NCBI GenBank assembly: GCA_013146195.2
Contig: CM028377.1
Coordinates: 164,713,824-164,777,823 of the forward strand
Source: Codonopsis lanceolata
Lineage: Eukaryota; Streptophyta; Magnoliopsida; Asterales; Campanulaceae
Reading direction: 5' to 3'
DNA length: 64,000 nt
Shown one piece after another: positions 11,473 to 21,906 of this stretch; within the stretch, counting starts at the first letter, position 1, and every line of letters starts with the position of its first letter. The position numbers were made by a program, and so were the translations under genes. A model generated the notes under the pieces. That model did no database searches, was not told the DNA's origin, and saw only the letters and a list, made by a program, of their open reading frames with translations.

Positions 11473-12265
11473 ATGGCTTCTCGAGAATGTGTCGGTGACC
11501 TTAATAAGGGTGAGAAATTGAATGGACTCAAACTATAGGTTTGGCAAAGGAAAATCACATACTTGCTAAGCGAGCAAGAGGTTACAACCTTGATCTTGTG
11601 ATGGTAGAACGAGTTGGGTAATTCTACCTAGCTCTAGCTCAAAATCGCAAAGATGAGCTTGAGGCTACGTGTTATGATACGAGTCGCACAATGAGTGTTG
11701 CAACTTGTGATCTTTCTTTTGTTTCCTTGAGGGTCCACGCATGCCATATGGGCAACGTAAGAAACAAGTTAAAGGAATGCAAGCTCATAATCTACCAAAA
11801 CTAAATCAAATCACTATTCTTGAGGCTGAGTGTCATGAATCGAATCGCGCGATAAGTGCTGCGACTCGTGATCTTGCTCTTGTTTCCCTTGAGGGTTCGC
11901 AAGCCACACCAACGCATAAGAAACAAGCTAAAGGCAAGAAGACTCATAATTTGGCCCCCAAAAGTGACAAGATTGCTAAACGCCGTAGAGGCAAAAAGGA
12001 TATTGCTAGGCAAAAGTGCTACAACTGTGGTACCTTGGGTCATTTAGCTCGGACTTGTGATCTTGAGCCCAAGAAGGTATCACTTAATCCTATCTCCATG
12101 CAAAGTTGTGTTTGCTCTCATGTTTTATTAGCGAATCTCTCCTGTGTGGATTGTAGACTCGGGCTCAACCAAACATGTGACGAGGATCGAGAAGGATTTG
12201 TAGATTATCGAAAAGTTCTTGATGGTACAAGAAGAATTTTCATGGGAAAGCAGTTAGTGCATTGA
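11473..12265 (+). pseudogene. Copia gag (capsid/nucleocapsid), broken
   Basis: The likely start is the ATG at 11473, opening with MASRECVGDLNKGEKLNG, as in plant copia gag proteins. A stop follows soon after. The C-terminal part has a basic stretch and one CCHC zinc knuckle, CYNCGTLGHLARTC (12017-12058), with all four ligands. Within the gene about 120 bp occurs twice in imperfect tandem (about 11668-11790 and 11824-11953). Downstream a frame change leads into protease and integrase. In a working element gag packages the RNA in cytoplasmic particles. Confidence 0.8.
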
Positions 12266-12296
12266 AGTCAAAGGAGTTGGCTCATACCAACTTCAA

Positions 12297-13386
12297 TTGC
12301 GGAGTGGGCGCACATTGACTCTTCATGAAGTTCTTTATGCACAGGAATTCGACATAATCTACTATCGTGTAGTACAATTGCTAGGACATGGATATTCTTT
12401 TAATTTTAGTAATGATCACTTGGATATTTGTTTTGGTGATGAGGTTTTGGGACATGGTTCTTTGTCAGATAATTTCTTTAAATTAGATTTGTTGGATTCC
12501 CATAATTCTTCTCTTAATTCTTCTTCTTGCATGGTTTATGATGATTCTAATTACGAGTTATGGCATGCTAGACTTGGACATATAGGAAAAGATAGGATGA
12601 CTAGATTGGCTAGAGAGGCTATTGGGGTCTCTCGGCAAAGTCAACCTACCCTTGTGTGAATCTTGTTTGGCGGGGAAAAGCTTGCCGAAAGCCTTTTGGT
12701 AAGGCAAAAGAGCCACACATCCATTAGAGTTAGTCCATTCAGACATTTGCGGACCAATGAATGTTAAGGCACGTCATGGAGCTTCCTATTTTCTCACTTT
12801 TATCGATGACTATACACGCTATGGTTATGTTTACCTTATTTCTCACCGCGATGAAGCTCTCAAGTGTTTTGGCGCTTTCTCGCGAGGTTGAGAATCAAAG
12901 GATAAAAGCTTAAAAACTTTTAGAGCGGCCGTGGCCGTGAATATTTATCGATCAATTTAAAGAATTGTGTGAGAAAAAGGGAATCTGCCAGATTGACAAT
13001 TCCTAGAACTCCATAACAAAAGCGGTGTTGCGAGCGAAGGAATCGAACATTGTTGGAAATGGTTAGGTCGATGATGGCACAGCCAACCTCCCAATTTCGT
13101 TTTGGGGGGATGCGCTAATGTGCCGCCTACATACTTAACAGAGTGCCTTCTAAGTCGGTTCCCACAACCCCTTATGAACTTTGGAAAGGTGAGAAGCCTA
13201 AATTGGGGCATCTTCATCCTTGGGGTTGTGCGAGGTTATGTCCATAGTACTTCCAATAAGTTTGGAAAACTAGGCCCTAGAGGAAACAAGTGTGTTTTCA
13301 TAAGGTATTCGGATACCTCAAAGGGTTATGTTATGTGCGGTGGAAAACCTAACGAAGGAATGGTGAATCGAGTCGCGCAATGTTGA
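12297..13386 (+). pseudogene. Copia protease/integrase region, broken
   Basis: Remnants stand in the right order but in changing frames. LWHARLGHIGKDRMTRLA (about 12560-12612) is the gag-pre-integrase/HHCC zone. The segment near 12721-12850 reads HSDICGP and FLTFIDDYTRYG, the integrase core with its first two Asp residues. About 13150-13340 reads the C-terminal zone found before KCVFIRYSD. The third acidic residue region is degraded (about 12900-13080). At least four frame changes are needed to follow it, so it is dead. Confidence 0.75.
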
Positions 13387-13739
13387 TTTCATTGAGAATG
13401 ATTTCCCAGAGATAGGTGAAGTTAGGAAAGACTTTGAACTTTTGAGATGGAAGAAGAACACATGACATCTTTTGGCGAAGGTGGGGAATTGCCTCAACCT
13501 AATCCTATGGTACAACATGAGGTTGAACCTATGGAAGTCGCCAATGAGAGTCAAGGTGATCTTCATCCGAGTGGGAATGCAGATTCTAGTGGGAGTCGAT
13601 ACTAGAGCGAAGAAGTAGCGTGGAAATATACCTCGTCGTCGATTCGCGATCGAAGAGGAATCTTTCTAACTACTTCTTTCAATTCTAGTGAGCCTACATC
13701 GTTCAAAGAAGCCCTTTCTTTACCTACAAGCAGTGAATG

Positions 13740-15237
13740 GATGAGCTGCAATGGAAGATGAAATTTCCTCATGAAAAAGAATCGGGTTTGGGAGTTAGTT
13801 GATCTTCGCAAGGTCGCAAGACTATTGGAAACAAATGGGTTTTCAAAGTCAAGCGAAAGCGAGATGGATCAATTGACAAATATAAGGCACGTCTTGTGGC
13901 GAAAGGCTTTACCCAAGAGAGGGTTTAGACTATGAGGAGACATTCTCCCTGTGGTGAGATTTTCCTCTGTTCGCCTAATCTAGCGATAGTAGCACACATG
14001 GATCTAGAACTTTATCGGATGGATGTTAAAGCTGCATTTCTCAATGGAGAACTAGATGAAGAGATCTATATGACTCAACCGGAGGGTTTTGAAGTCAAGG
14101 GACAAGAGCGCAAAGTGTGCCGACTCAAGCGTTCCATTTATGGTCTCAAACAATCATCTAGGCAGGTGGTACATTCGCTTTCACCAAGCGATAACCTCAA
14201 TTGGCTTTGTGATGATTGAGGAAGACCATTGTGTGTATGTTAAGCGATCCAAGAAAAAGATCTTGATTACGTCATTATATGTTGATGACATCCTACTAGT
14301 GGGAATGATATGGAGATGATAAATGCCACTAAGAGTGGTATGCTGCTTTCGATATGACGGACTTGGGTGAAGCAAGCTATGTGCTTGGAGTAAAAGTCAT
14401 TAGAGATCGTTCGAAAAGATTTCTTGGTTTGTCTCAAGAGACTTACATTAAGAAAGTTATCGAGCGATTTGGCATGACTAACTCAAAACCCGTTGTCACT
14501 CAATGGAAAAGGGATGTGTCCTTAGTACAAACCAATGCCCTAAGAATGAAGAAGAGAAGAAGAGAATGTCTACGACTCCATATGCAAATGCGGTAGGAAG
14601 CTTGATGTATGCTATGGTGTGTACTCGGCCTGACCTATGCTTTGCAGTTGGGATGTTGAGTCGATTCCAAAGTAATCACGGACCTCAACAACTTTGGATG
14701 GCGGTGAAGAGGGTTACTGCGTTACTTGGTGGGAACCACAAATTTAACCCTATGTTACCAAGGTGGGGATTTGAGCTTGAAAGGTTTTTCAGCGGATTGG
14801 GCGGAGATGTAGATGGTTATAAATCTACTTCGGGCTACGCTTTCCTCCTTGGTGGTGGAGCTATCTCTTGGAGTAGCAAGCGACAGACTAGCACCGCCCT
14901 ATCTACGATGGAGTCAGAGTACATGGCTTGCTCAGTTGCGGTTCAAGAAGCTATGTGGTTGAGGAGTTTTCTTCAACATCTTGATGTTCTGACGCATGTG
15001 GATAGATCTGTAGTCATTGCTTGTGATAGCATGGCGCTTTAGGTTACACTAAAGATCCCAAGTACCATGGGAAGGCGAAACACATTAACATCAAATATCA
15101 TTTCACTAGAGACATGGTTGCGAGAAAAGAAAGTTGTTCTAGAATATATTCCTACTAGAAGCATGTTAGGCGACCCTATGACTAAACCTCTAGCTAGAGA
15201 TCTTTCGGGATCACATGTTGGGTCTAGGGCTTCGTAG
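13740..15237 (+). pseudogene. Copia reverse transcriptase and RNase H, broken
   Basis: RT motifs appear in order: NKWVFKVKRKRDGSIDKYKA (about 13830), then RLVAKGFTQE, MDVKAAFLNGELDEEIYM (about 14020), LKRSIYGLKQSSRQ, and the catalytic YVDDILLVG (about 14278). RNase H follows with GYKSTSGYAFLLGGGAISWS and STMESEYMA (about 14814-14930). The reading ends near DPMTKPLARDLSGSHVG (about 15170-15237). A stop near 13928 and shifts near 14160, 14310 and 14590 break it. Confidence 0.85.
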
Positions 15238-16313
15238 GATTTGACTTTTATTCTGAGAACACTTATGTTGACATTTGATTATTATTCATTATCGTTTGAA
15301 TAAATTGCAGTTTCATTTTGTTCCTTTTATATGTTAATTGGATATTTTGATATGAAATTGTGTGGCATATATATTTTGATTAAAAGATGTCGTGGATATT
15401 GAATTGGCCCTCTCACACGGGTAATTCACCTTGTCGCCAGTGGGCGAGCAAGTTGAGATAGTAAAAGTCTTTGGTACCTACAAGGGGGTGCAAATGACAT
15501 TACATTTATCGCCTTGGCATACGGCCAAGATGAGACCTTTATAAGGTCGACTTTATATCCCAAGGAAAAGTCGAATGTGAGATCTTAAAGAGAGTCACTA
15601 GAAGAGTGGCGCTTTTAAGTACTCAAGTTAGACGCCGGAAGAGGCGGCTAGACTAAGGTTCGTATGGCGTTTGAGCATGACATGCCGCTTCGTGTGGGAG
15701 TTCCGTCATAGCATACACTTCATCTTGTATGTGACTATAATGCGACTTAAGAAAGTGATTGAATGATCCTGCTTCATCAGCTTGTGTGAGTTCTAGTGAT
15801 CAAATCCAGATCACAATTATACCCTATGTGACTTAGAACTATATCATGAACTTGGGCGTTGATGATGCTACTTTGGCATGCCGACCAGCGGGCTATGCAC
15901 ATCTGATCCTACAGACATTCTTTGGGAAGCGATCGGCCAAGAGTGATTAATATGAGTGTCTAAGGAAGATAGTATGATATGCATCTTTATTTTTGTGTTT
16001 CAATGCCATGGCGATCATATTGAACATACGGTTCAAAAGGTTGATCTTGATACACAAACATATTGAGTTTTAAGCACCGCTCTTGAGGGATTGAGGATGC
16101 TTAAATTGATGTATATATACGATGCAGGGTATAGGCGAGTTTTGTTTTCTAACGAGGGCGTTCTATCTTTGGTCGAGATGGTGATTTGGTATAGCGCTCC
16201 ACCCTTTATCTTTCTCGTCATGTCGCACGCTTCACTTCCAGTATGAAGAGCGTGTTTAACGGGTTTTGATGATACGATGTGGTTAGAGATGAGTCCATGT
16301 GTGCAGTGGGAGA
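15238..16313 (+). other. Copia 3' noncoding region and polypurine tract
   Basis: The 1.08 kb between the RNase H end and the 3' LTR has no supported coding region. The last bases before the LTR, GTGCAGTGGGAGA (16301-16313), are the candidate polypurine primer for plus-strand synthesis. Confidence 0.6.
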
Positions 16314-16803
16314 TGTTGGTAATTGGGCTTGCGGCCCGATTATTTAGTCCCGCCCACATGGAAATAATATTTATATTATTTATTGGTTAATTAGAATCCT
16401 AATCCAAGTGGGTTTAGGATTGACTTAACCTACAAGAAATAGGTTTCTTGTAATAATATAAATAGGGCAACTAAGGGGATAAAACCCTAATAAACTAATT
16501 GGAGAACACGTCTCCTAGAAAGAAGCCGCCCCCTCTCTCTCCCTAAAATCTATCTCACCAAAATACTCCCTCTAGCCTAACCATCAAGAGGCTTGGATTT
16601 GCGGTGTGAACCAGTTATTGATATCCTGCTCCGTGATATCAAATCCGACGAAGAGACTTGCAGGATTGTAGATCTTGGCATACGAAGATCGTAGCTCAAG
16701 CGAAATTCTTCCGCTGCGTACAAGGCTCCAGTTCGCATAAAGGTAATTCGTATTACTGTTTTATTAGCGAACTTGTATGATATATGATATGATATATCCT
16801 TCA
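16314..16803 (+). repeat. Copia 3' LTR
   Basis: It starts TGTTGG after the purine tract and ends CCTTCA. It pairs with 9541-10023. The sequence after 16803 is gypsy LTR sequence. Confidence 0.9.
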
Positions 16804-18728
16804 GAGCTCAAGATATGTTGGGCTTGATGTGTGACGTATTTAAAGTTCATATTGGACTTTGGTTATGTTAGTTATGATTTATAACGTTGGAATAGAAAAT
16901 GAAACGTTAAAGTTGGAAAATATATTTTTTCAGCTAGATTGACCTGAAATATATCGTACGTTATGTGTTTCTTTTTATATTGTTAAATTATATTTTATTT
17001 TAAACTTGACTAATTAATAATGATTAGTTAGTGTTTATTTGGGTCAAATTGACGATTCATTGGTTCGAGATTTTTGACTTTTGACCAAACAATAATGCTG
17101 ACATATTAAATGACTAATTATATACATTATATTAATTCTCACCAAGTGACTATTTATTTGGTTTTCAACCGACATCACCAATTCAGCAAGTCTGCTTTGC
17201 TTTCTTTTGCCCTTGTTTTGGTTTGACCACTTTGGTTGGTGGTGGACACCCCTGGTTCTTTTATTCGATATTTGAGCAGTGACTATTTTATTTTCCTTTC
17301 CTTCATATGCGTTCGTACGCTATATCTGCGGGTTTGAGGGTTCGAGCTATTAAACTCGATTTGTTAACGAAATATAACTTGTTTTTAATTCCGACTCCAC
17401 ATGGGTGTTCTATGTGTTGAGGGTTCGAGCTATTAAACCATTATTATGCCGAGTAATACGTTAGTGAGATTGTGTTAGGATGAATACTACAAGTCACGGT
17501 GATGCCCAAATTTTATAAATATTAAACAAATGACTCAACGGAGTCGATTTATAGATAATAAAATATAACGAATGACGTGCTCGATTCTTACGATAATAGG
17601 GAATACTTTGGTGTAGTTTATTATATGTAAAATATTACATACCTTAGTATTTATGTGTAAGAAAATAAATGCTTAATTGTTTATTTACAGGCAAATAAGC
17701 ATGCTTGTTATGTGTGTTGAGCTCCCCTATTTTGGGACAAGACAGTTGTGTTTATTAGCAAGTAAACATCTTCTTGTGCATCGCATTGAGTCCAGCTGAC
17801 ATATGTGGTTGTGTCGACAATGGGACGACATTAGTCTTTACGAGAGTTAAATCTCGGGATCACTACGGGTCGTTGCATGGGTCTCTCCCTTGTTATTGGC
17901 CGTGATAAGGATGTAGCCTTGTTAGAGCGATTCGCATGACAAACAGAAGGCTATATTCTTGGGTAAAACTCGGGATAATGAGACTCCTGGTTAAGTCCCA
18001 AGGTCATTGGTTCTGGATACTATTGGGTTCAGACATGGTTCAACATGTGATTAGACATGTATCAGCGTGTGTATTACGGCAACAACACAACTATGCTATT
18101 TGAGATACGAGCTGAAATGGAAAGCTCGCCTATAGTTGCATATCCTAATTATGTATTTAATTACGTTGAGTCAATGTGCATTATAATATGATCAACGTGA
18201 TGTGTGCAAGTATATGTAAAACTATACTTGATTTACATATGTGTTTATAACATGTGTATAACAGCATGCCACGTAGTTGCATCTAGTAACTTACTGAGTT
18301 ATCACTTACCCCGTTCTCTTTATTTGTTTTTCTTAGATCCCAGCCAGCCAGGGAGTTCGAGGTGAGGCTAGCGAAACACTCGTGTACAACAGGTTGTCTT
18401 TTGTTATGCAACTCCATAGGGGTTTGTATTTGTATAGTGTGAGGATGGGTTATTGTTATGTAGAGTTATATAAGCTCTACTTTGAGTACTTTGACGTTAC
18501 TGGTCTTGTACTATCTTTTGATGCCGAAGTTTAACTTCGTGCATGTGTATTATATTACACTAATTGGTTGGTTGTGGTGTTTATATTAGTTACAGGATTG
18601 ACTATGTTTTATTAGGTGATTTTGCTAGCCTATTATTAGTGGGGGCTTTGCACTTGTTTTGTTGTTTTATATGTTTGTTCGACGCTCGACCCGAGGCTCG
18701 TATAGAGATTGGGGGTCGGGTTGTCGTA
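16804..18728 (+). repeat. Gypsy LTR, 5'-truncated (3'-LTR type), interrupted by the copia element
   Basis: Homologous to the gypsy 3' LTR at 45150-47571 from GAGCTCAAGATATG to the end GGGTTGTCGTA. The first roughly 140 bp are missing, presumably beyond the copia element and gap. Like the 45150 LTR, and unlike those at 32838 and 38298, it keeps the approximately 150-180-bp segment around 17290-17440. It is followed by ATTTT and Helitron helicase sequence, exactly as at 47572. It is therefore the 3' LTR of the same ancestral insertion, copied with the Helitron. Confidence 0.85.
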
Positions 18729-20233
18729 ATTTTCCACCAATTCCCATCCCAAATGAAAATTGGACACAAATAACAGGAAATATAGACTTTTGTGGGAACA
18801 TAGACAGCTGCAGTTTGATGATCGGACAACAGGTGTAGAAGACAATATCAACTCCTTGAATGATGACCAACGACATTGTTTTGAAGCTATAATCTCATCA
18901 GTACTTGCAAATCAGGGGAAAACCTTCTTCTTGAATGGTGGTGCTGGAACGGGTAAAACATTTTTATGCAACACCATTGCATGAAAGTGTTGAACCCTTG
19001 GTCATATCGTTATTTGTGCTGCATCATCTAGAATTGCATCGTTGTTGTTAGTATAGTGTCGAATTACGCATCCTACGTTTTGTCTCCCATTAAATGTGTT
19101 GGAGGACAACGTATGTTCCTTCACTAAGAGTTGATCGCAGCCTTCAAGTTGTTCGTGACAACAATGATCTTTTCGGTGGAATTACTGTAGTACTTGGTGG
19201 AGATTTTCGCCAAACTTAACATGTTCGAAAGGATATCGTGAGCAAATTGTGGGATCAACTCTTCAAAAATCATCACTTTGGAATAGGATACATATCTTGA
19301 TTCTATCGGAAAACATGCGATTAATTCGAAATGAGTCTGCAAATATTGAATTCGCTACATATTTGAATGAGGTAATATCAATCTTACACATCTAGTGTTA
19401 AATGATGTTAAACTATCATTAATAAACATTTTATAATTGACATTTATTTAATTTCAATCACTAGGTGGGATCCAATCAAAATGAACTCATCGATTTACCT
19501 TCATCAATTCGGAAGTGTAAAGACCTACTTGAACTAATAAGAGAAGTGTATCCACATCTACATATGGCGGGGACTTCTACATCAAAATTTTTAACTGATC
19601 GTACTATTCTCTCTGCACGTAATGATGATGTTAATAAAATAAACTTTGAAGCACTAAATATATTCTCGAGAAACTTTCATTAGTTATTTATCAGCAGACA
19701 AAAATGTAGAAGATGATGCAAGTGATCCGATCATGGCAAATCGATACCCGGTCGAATATTTGAACTCATTGAATCCTGCTGGTCTCCCCCCTTCAGATCT
19801 CCAATTGAAAATCGGTTGTCCCTTTATTTTGCTTAGGAATCTTTCCCCAAAAGATAGTCCTTTCAATGGAACAAGGCTGATAATAGTTAAATGTGCGCAA
19901 CGCATTATTGAAGCTGAAATCTTAACTGGAGATAAAGCTAGCAATTTGGTATTTATACGAAGAATTTCTCTTACGCCTTCTGCTTCTGAACTTACTATTC
20001 CCATTATAAGATGAAATTTTTTAATTATGGTAGCCTTTGCAATGACTATAAATAAATCACAAGGCCAATCTGTTAAATTTGTCGGCATTGACCTTCGAAC
20101 GCCAGTGTTTACTCATGGTCAATTATACGTTGCACTATCTTGATGTACTATATTCAGTAGAATAACAATCCTCTTACCATCAGAAAAAGAGAGTTCGATA
20201 ACAAATATAGTTTATCCGGAAGTTATTCTATAA
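18729..20233 (+). pseudogene. Helitron RepHel helicase domain, copy A
   Basis: PIF1-type helicase of a Helitron, which would unwind DNA for rolling-circle transposition. It opens after the gypsy LTR with LNDDQRHCFEAI, then Walker A GGAGTGKT (about 18938-18960). The Walker B/motif II zone (family consensus around IIWDEAPM) is missing: CSFTK is followed directly, in another frame, by VDRSLQVVRDNN. Then come VLGGDFRQ-like sequence, SENMRLIRNES, an intron-like break near 19375-19465, and C-terminal motifs near 20030-20130. It ends after VYPEVIL. Stops and the missing motif make it dead. Copy C (47572-49051) shares the Walker B deletion. Confidence 0.9.
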
Positions 20234-20385
20234 TACTTTTACAACATGTATAAAATCCTATTTTAAAGCTACAAGATTTTCTTGAATCTAACTATAGCTT
20301 ATTTTTAAGAAATTGTTCATTTTTACATTTGACTCAAATTTAAAATTTATATAGTTTTTTTTAACTAACGCACGCTTTCAAATAG

Positions 20386-20877
20386 GTCCCCGCAACTCCA
20401 TTTGACACGTCACCTTCAACACCACTTCCCCCTCCACCTGATTCTTATGATTCTGATTTTGTAGAAGAATTTGTAAGCACTATTTTTTAGATAAGTGTTA
20501 ATAATTACATTTGATACAAGTTTTACATTTACATAATTTATATCTTACTAATTGTTTCAAATAGGTCCCTTCAACCCCACATCCAACTCCACCTACATCT
20601 CCGACACCCCTTTCACGTACATTTCAAATTGCAGTAGGGAATATACCCATAGTATTGTATGATGATATGTGGGAGGATTGAAGTTTTGTAGATGAAGTAG
20701 TAAATTCTTTTTTTTTATATTTTAATTAAACGACTATAATGCATAAAATATGGTTAACTAATTGGTTTGAATTTTATTTGTCTCATGTGTAGGTGGAAAT
20801 AATGGACAAAGTTATTGCATGTCATGTTTCTAAATCAACCATTGTTGTGAAGCAAGAGCCCCTAAAAGAAGACTGAG
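20386..20877 (+). pseudogene. Proline-rich multi-exon tail downstream of the helicase, copy A
   Basis: Three exon-like blocks follow the helicase. Block 1 (20386-20472, 87 bp, phase 0) encodes a Pro/Thr/Asp-rich stretch with PLPPPPDSYDSD. Block 2 starts at 20565 and encodes TPPTSPTPLSRTFQIAV. Block 3 starts at 20793 and encodes VEIMDKVIACHVSKS. Each begins after an AG acceptor (the first two after the same TTTCAAATAG) and blocks 1 and 2 end at GT donors. Blocks 1 and 2 with their upstream introns look like a 179-bp tandem duplication. I do not recognise a protein family. Block 2 has a stop (WED then TGA). Confidence 0.5.
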
Positions 20878-21098
20878 TTTTTGTTATTGAAAAAACAATA
20901 AAATGTTCTTTTTACATGTCTATTTTTTTATAAATTAAATTAAATGACCAAGTAAAATGTTTTATTTTGTTAGTTATTTGGGTTTTCTCCTATTTTTGTT
21001 ATGTAATGTACATATATTCAACTCCTCTAAATTCTAAATAAATATTAATTTATTACAATATTGTCTGCTTCATATATCGATCAAGTCCCAAACTAGCG

Positions 21099-21128
21099 CC
21101 GTGCCATATGCACGGGCTCAGAATCTAG
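21099..21128 (+). other. Helitron 3' terminus (hairpin plus CTAG)
   Basis: A perfect 6-bp stem, CCGTGC and GCACGG with loop CATAT (21099-21115), is followed nine bases later by CTAG (21125-21128). This is the classical Helitron 3' end: a subterminal hairpin about 10-12 bases before CTRR. The following base is T, as expected for insertion between A and T, but that T also begins the TC terminus of the next unit. Confidence 0.85.
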
Positions 21129-21906
21129 TCTATATTATAAAACAGGTTAGTTTACACCCCCTTACAATTGACTTAGGTTAACTAGATTTATTGTTTTAAG
21201 GCTGTAATTATCCAACCATGTTAATGATCTTACGGTCGTAATTATTCAAGCATGTCAATGATTAACCAAACCGTAATTATCCAGTTTCTTCTCCCTACCA
21301 AGTCATGTGGGAACTATTTCTTGTTTTACTAGAATTTGTAGCTTTGATTGTTATGATAATTAATTGAATCAATTTAATTTTTGTTTTGCCTCGATTTTTA
21401 TTTTTATTTTTGTCGACCTAGATTTACTTTTACAAATATTTAGTTTGTAGTTCTGTAATTAATTTTTGTAATTTTAAATATTTTTATTTTTATTTCTTTT
21501 TTTAAAAAAAAATTTGTGCTATGTTTCCCTTATTTATCTGAAATCTTTGTGGACTTCGATTTCGAATAGTCTTTTGTTAGTTCACTCTCTCTCATTCAAT
21601 TTATTTTATGGTTTTTGTTTGGTGAAATTTTCATTTTTAAGATTATTTCAACTAACAGGTGTTGAGTTGGTGTGTGTGAAAGAGAATGTTTTTGGATGTT
21701 TAATTATATTCTTTTTGAATGAGTTACAAAATGTTACAATCAATAAAATGTGTTATTTTTAGTTTTTGAGATGTATTTTCTTTGTGTAATGTACATTGAT
21801 CCGACCTTTACAAAATTTCAAGTATATATTAATTTATTCGCATCATGCTCGCTTCATACTTACGTCCATATTGACATCGTGTCATAGGCACAAGAACGAA
21901 ATCTAG
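21129..21906 (+). mobile_element. Short non-autonomous Helitron-like unit (778 bp)
   Basis: It starts TCTATATTATAAAACAGG, matching the TC-type 5' ends of plant Helitrons, directly after the CTAG of the helicase-bearing unit. It ends with the imperfect hairpin GTGTC-ATA-GGCAC (21879-21891), an 11-base spacer and CTAG (21903-21906). The interior is AT-rich with no supported gene; the open frame at 21514-21762 looks fortuitous. Homologous units are at 1204-1986 (inverted, complete) and 49781-50440 (5' end deleted). Confidence 0.7.

Larger units (their letters stand above)
9541..16803 (+). mobile_element. Ty1/copia LTR retrotransposon, decayed, nested in a gypsy LTR
   Basis: Two LTRs of about 485 bp (9541-10023, 16314-16803), both starting TGTTGGTAATTGGGCTTGCGG and ending CCTTCA, enclose a 6.3-kb interior. 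After the 5' LTR comes a tRNA-Met type primer site (TGGTATCAGAGCC). The coding order is gag, protease, integrase, reverse transcriptase, RNase H, which is the copia order. The sequence after the 3' LTR (GAGCTCAAGATATG) continues a gypsy LTR, as at about 45290, so the element lies inside that LTR. GAGCT is the candidate target duplication; on the left only the final T (9540) is visible after the gap. All frames are broken. Confidence 0.9.

Noticed and set aside
16033..16359. 108-codon minus-strand frame crossing into the copia 3' LTR
   Set aside because: It spans the noncoding end and LTR start of the copia element, with no family resemblance.
19684..20088. 134-codon minus-strand frame, also seen at 4264-4524 on the plus strand
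   Set aside because: Complementary reading of the Helitron helicase C-terminus.
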